DNA of 64,000 nucleotides from Arion vulgaris (lineage: Eukaryota; Mollusca; Gastropoda; Stylommatophora; Arionidae), in contig CM036761.1 of assembly GCA_020796225.1 (NCBI GenBank), positions 37,511,428 to 37,575,427 on the forward strand, read 5' to 3'. Shown piece after piece: positions 62,870 to 64,000 of the stretch (positions within the stretch are counted from its first letter, which is position 1; each line of letters opens with the position of its first letter). The position numbers and the translations under genes were made by a program. The notes below the pieces were generated by a model. It made no database searches and was not told the DNA's origin. It saw only the letters and a program-made list of their open reading frames with translations.

Positions 62870-63540
62870 AAAGATGCTGTGGAAGTCAGCAAATCAGTAC
62901 TCCATTTACTGTGGGACCCTGCATATTCAGGACTGTACACAATTTGTACACTGGAAATGTAGTACACATCATAATCCTGTTGTAGGGAATGAGCCACTGG
63001 TGGAACCAGATCATCATGGGCTAATTCAGCAGTACAATGAAATGGTAGCACACTTCATGAGGGGTGCGGTGCTTTTGAGTCAACAAACTTCGAGCATGAC
63101 TATGGAGATCACCGCTGCTGCCAGGGCTCTCTCATAGGTGGCTGAGCAACTGGTAACCCATAAGATTATCATATCAGACTTGATGAATATGCTTCAAATG
63201 ATTGAATCTGGAAGTCTGCGTGCAGGAATGGGTGAACAGCATTCGGAGTTCACATTTCAAGAAAATGACTTGGGTGTATACACCTGGACATGCTGGAGTG
63301 CAGGATAACGAGCGTACTGACTTTCTTGCAAACAATGCCCCGATCAAGCTGCAGAAATATGGAGAGAGTTGATTTCATCAATGCAGCATGTTCTCATTTA
63401 TGTGATATGGACAGAGTTGATTTCATCAATGCAGCATGCTCATTTATATGATATGGACGAGTCTCAAACACTGGAACAAGTGTGAGAAATAGGAGTTAAG
63501 TTTGGACATGCCAGACAGTGTTATCTTTGTGGTAGAGAGA
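62870..63540 (+). pseudogene. LINE RNase H domain, different from rho
   Basis: Plus-strand frames show EITAAARALS, an IIISDLMNMLQMIESGSLR stretch (equal to the usual TDSLS-L segment), then after a frameshift EWVNSIRSSHFKKMTWVYTP-GHAGVQDNERTDFLAN, the W-x3-PGHAG-x3-NE-x2-D core of an RNase H. A later FGHARQCYLCGRE could be a knuckle. Stops and shifts make it a relic. Confidence 0.8.
63366..63460. repeat. About 50-bp direct duplication
   Basis: agagttgatttcatcaatgc-agcatg and catttat-gatatggac occur twice in a row inside the RNase H relic. Confidence 0.85.
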
Positions 63541-63762
63541 GAGAGAGAAGGTATACTAATTAACTTCTTATGGGTATGGTGAGCAAACAGACTTTAGGAT
63601 GGCTGCTGCAGCGGAGGACAGAGTACACATGTGCCATGATTTCAATCGCATAACAAAACATAACATCATAATCCCTCGGAAATCAGAGAACGTAACAACA
63701 AATGGCTAGTTCATATAATATATATGTTATATCATTCACTCAAATAAATTCATGAATTCAGA

Positions 63763-64000
63763 ATCCTTCATCTAACATTCATAATTCTTCATCTAACATT
63801 TATAATTCTTCATCTAACATTTATAATCCTTCATCTAACATTCATAATTCTTCATCTAACATTTATAATTCTTCATCTAACATTTATAATCCTTCATCTA
63901 ACATTCATAATCCTTCCCAGAATTCTTCATCTAACATTTATAATTCTTCATCTAACATTTATAATCCTTCATCTAACATTTATAATCCTTCAGAATCCTT
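63763..64000. repeat. 21-bp tandem repeat running off the window end
   Basis: Unit cttcatctaacatttataat-t with c/t variants, at least 10 copies, one interrupted near 63915. The array continues past 64000. Confidence 0.93.

Overview
This window is eukaryotic, AT-rich and dominated by repeats. It has no operons, no bacterial genes and no long intact genes. The most likely host is a mollusc, probably a gastropod (inference). Three things point there: a small heat-shock protein whose N-terminus resembles invertebrate 'major egg antigen (p40)'-type sHSPs, many tRNA-derived SINE families alongside LINEs with long RNase H tails, and a SPIN-like hAT transposon. SPIN is known for horizontal transfer and has been reported in the pond snail Lymnaea stagnalis, but the species here cannot be fixed from the sequence.

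Host genes. One gene can be assembled with confidence: a three-exon alpha-crystallin/sHSP gene on the minus strand (coding exons 37150-36906, 35163-35061, 32985-32824; 169 residues; splice sites and phases all fit). Its introns are full of SINE and LINE insertions. Two further minus-strand exons (11158-11017 and 3906-3865) have good splice sites and matching phase and may belong to an unknown Gly/Tyr/Asp/Arg-rich protein. A possible TATA box with a non-coding first exon (51562-51407) and a possible 51-nt exon (41079-41029) are weaker.

Mobile elements. I distinguish seven SINE families, labelled A-G here only. A and B share a core and a (GAA)n tail. C to G have tRNA-like heads. About ten non-LTR retrotransposon families (labelled alpha, beta, gamma, etc.) are present as broken, mostly 5'-truncated 3' ends. 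Several carry perfect target-site duplications, and one copy (26540-27192) has the inverted 5' half expected from twin priming. DNA transposons include the 411-bp SPIN-like element nested in a SINE, a family of about 160-bp hAT MITEs with CAGTGGCGGCTCGT ends, a 257-bp mariner-type MITE with 25-bp perfect inverted repeats, a mariner transposase remnant, and a hAT-like element containing a GC-rich minisatellite.

Tandem arrays are abundant: 16, 21 (three types), 22, 31, 33, 37, 41, 45 (two types) and 88 bp. The 88-bp array is amplified from the 3' end of an RNase H LINE and lies just upstream of the sHSP start codon. The 41-bp array has a four-unit higher-order order. Layout: 1-11 kb LINE/SINE remnants and the two candidate exons; 11-32 kb retroelement graveyard with one fairly unique stretch (21-23 kb); 32.8-37.2 kb sHSP gene; 37-51 kb satellites, MITEs and SPIN; 51-64 kb SINEs, arrays and LINE remnants, ending in a 21-bp array that runs off the window.
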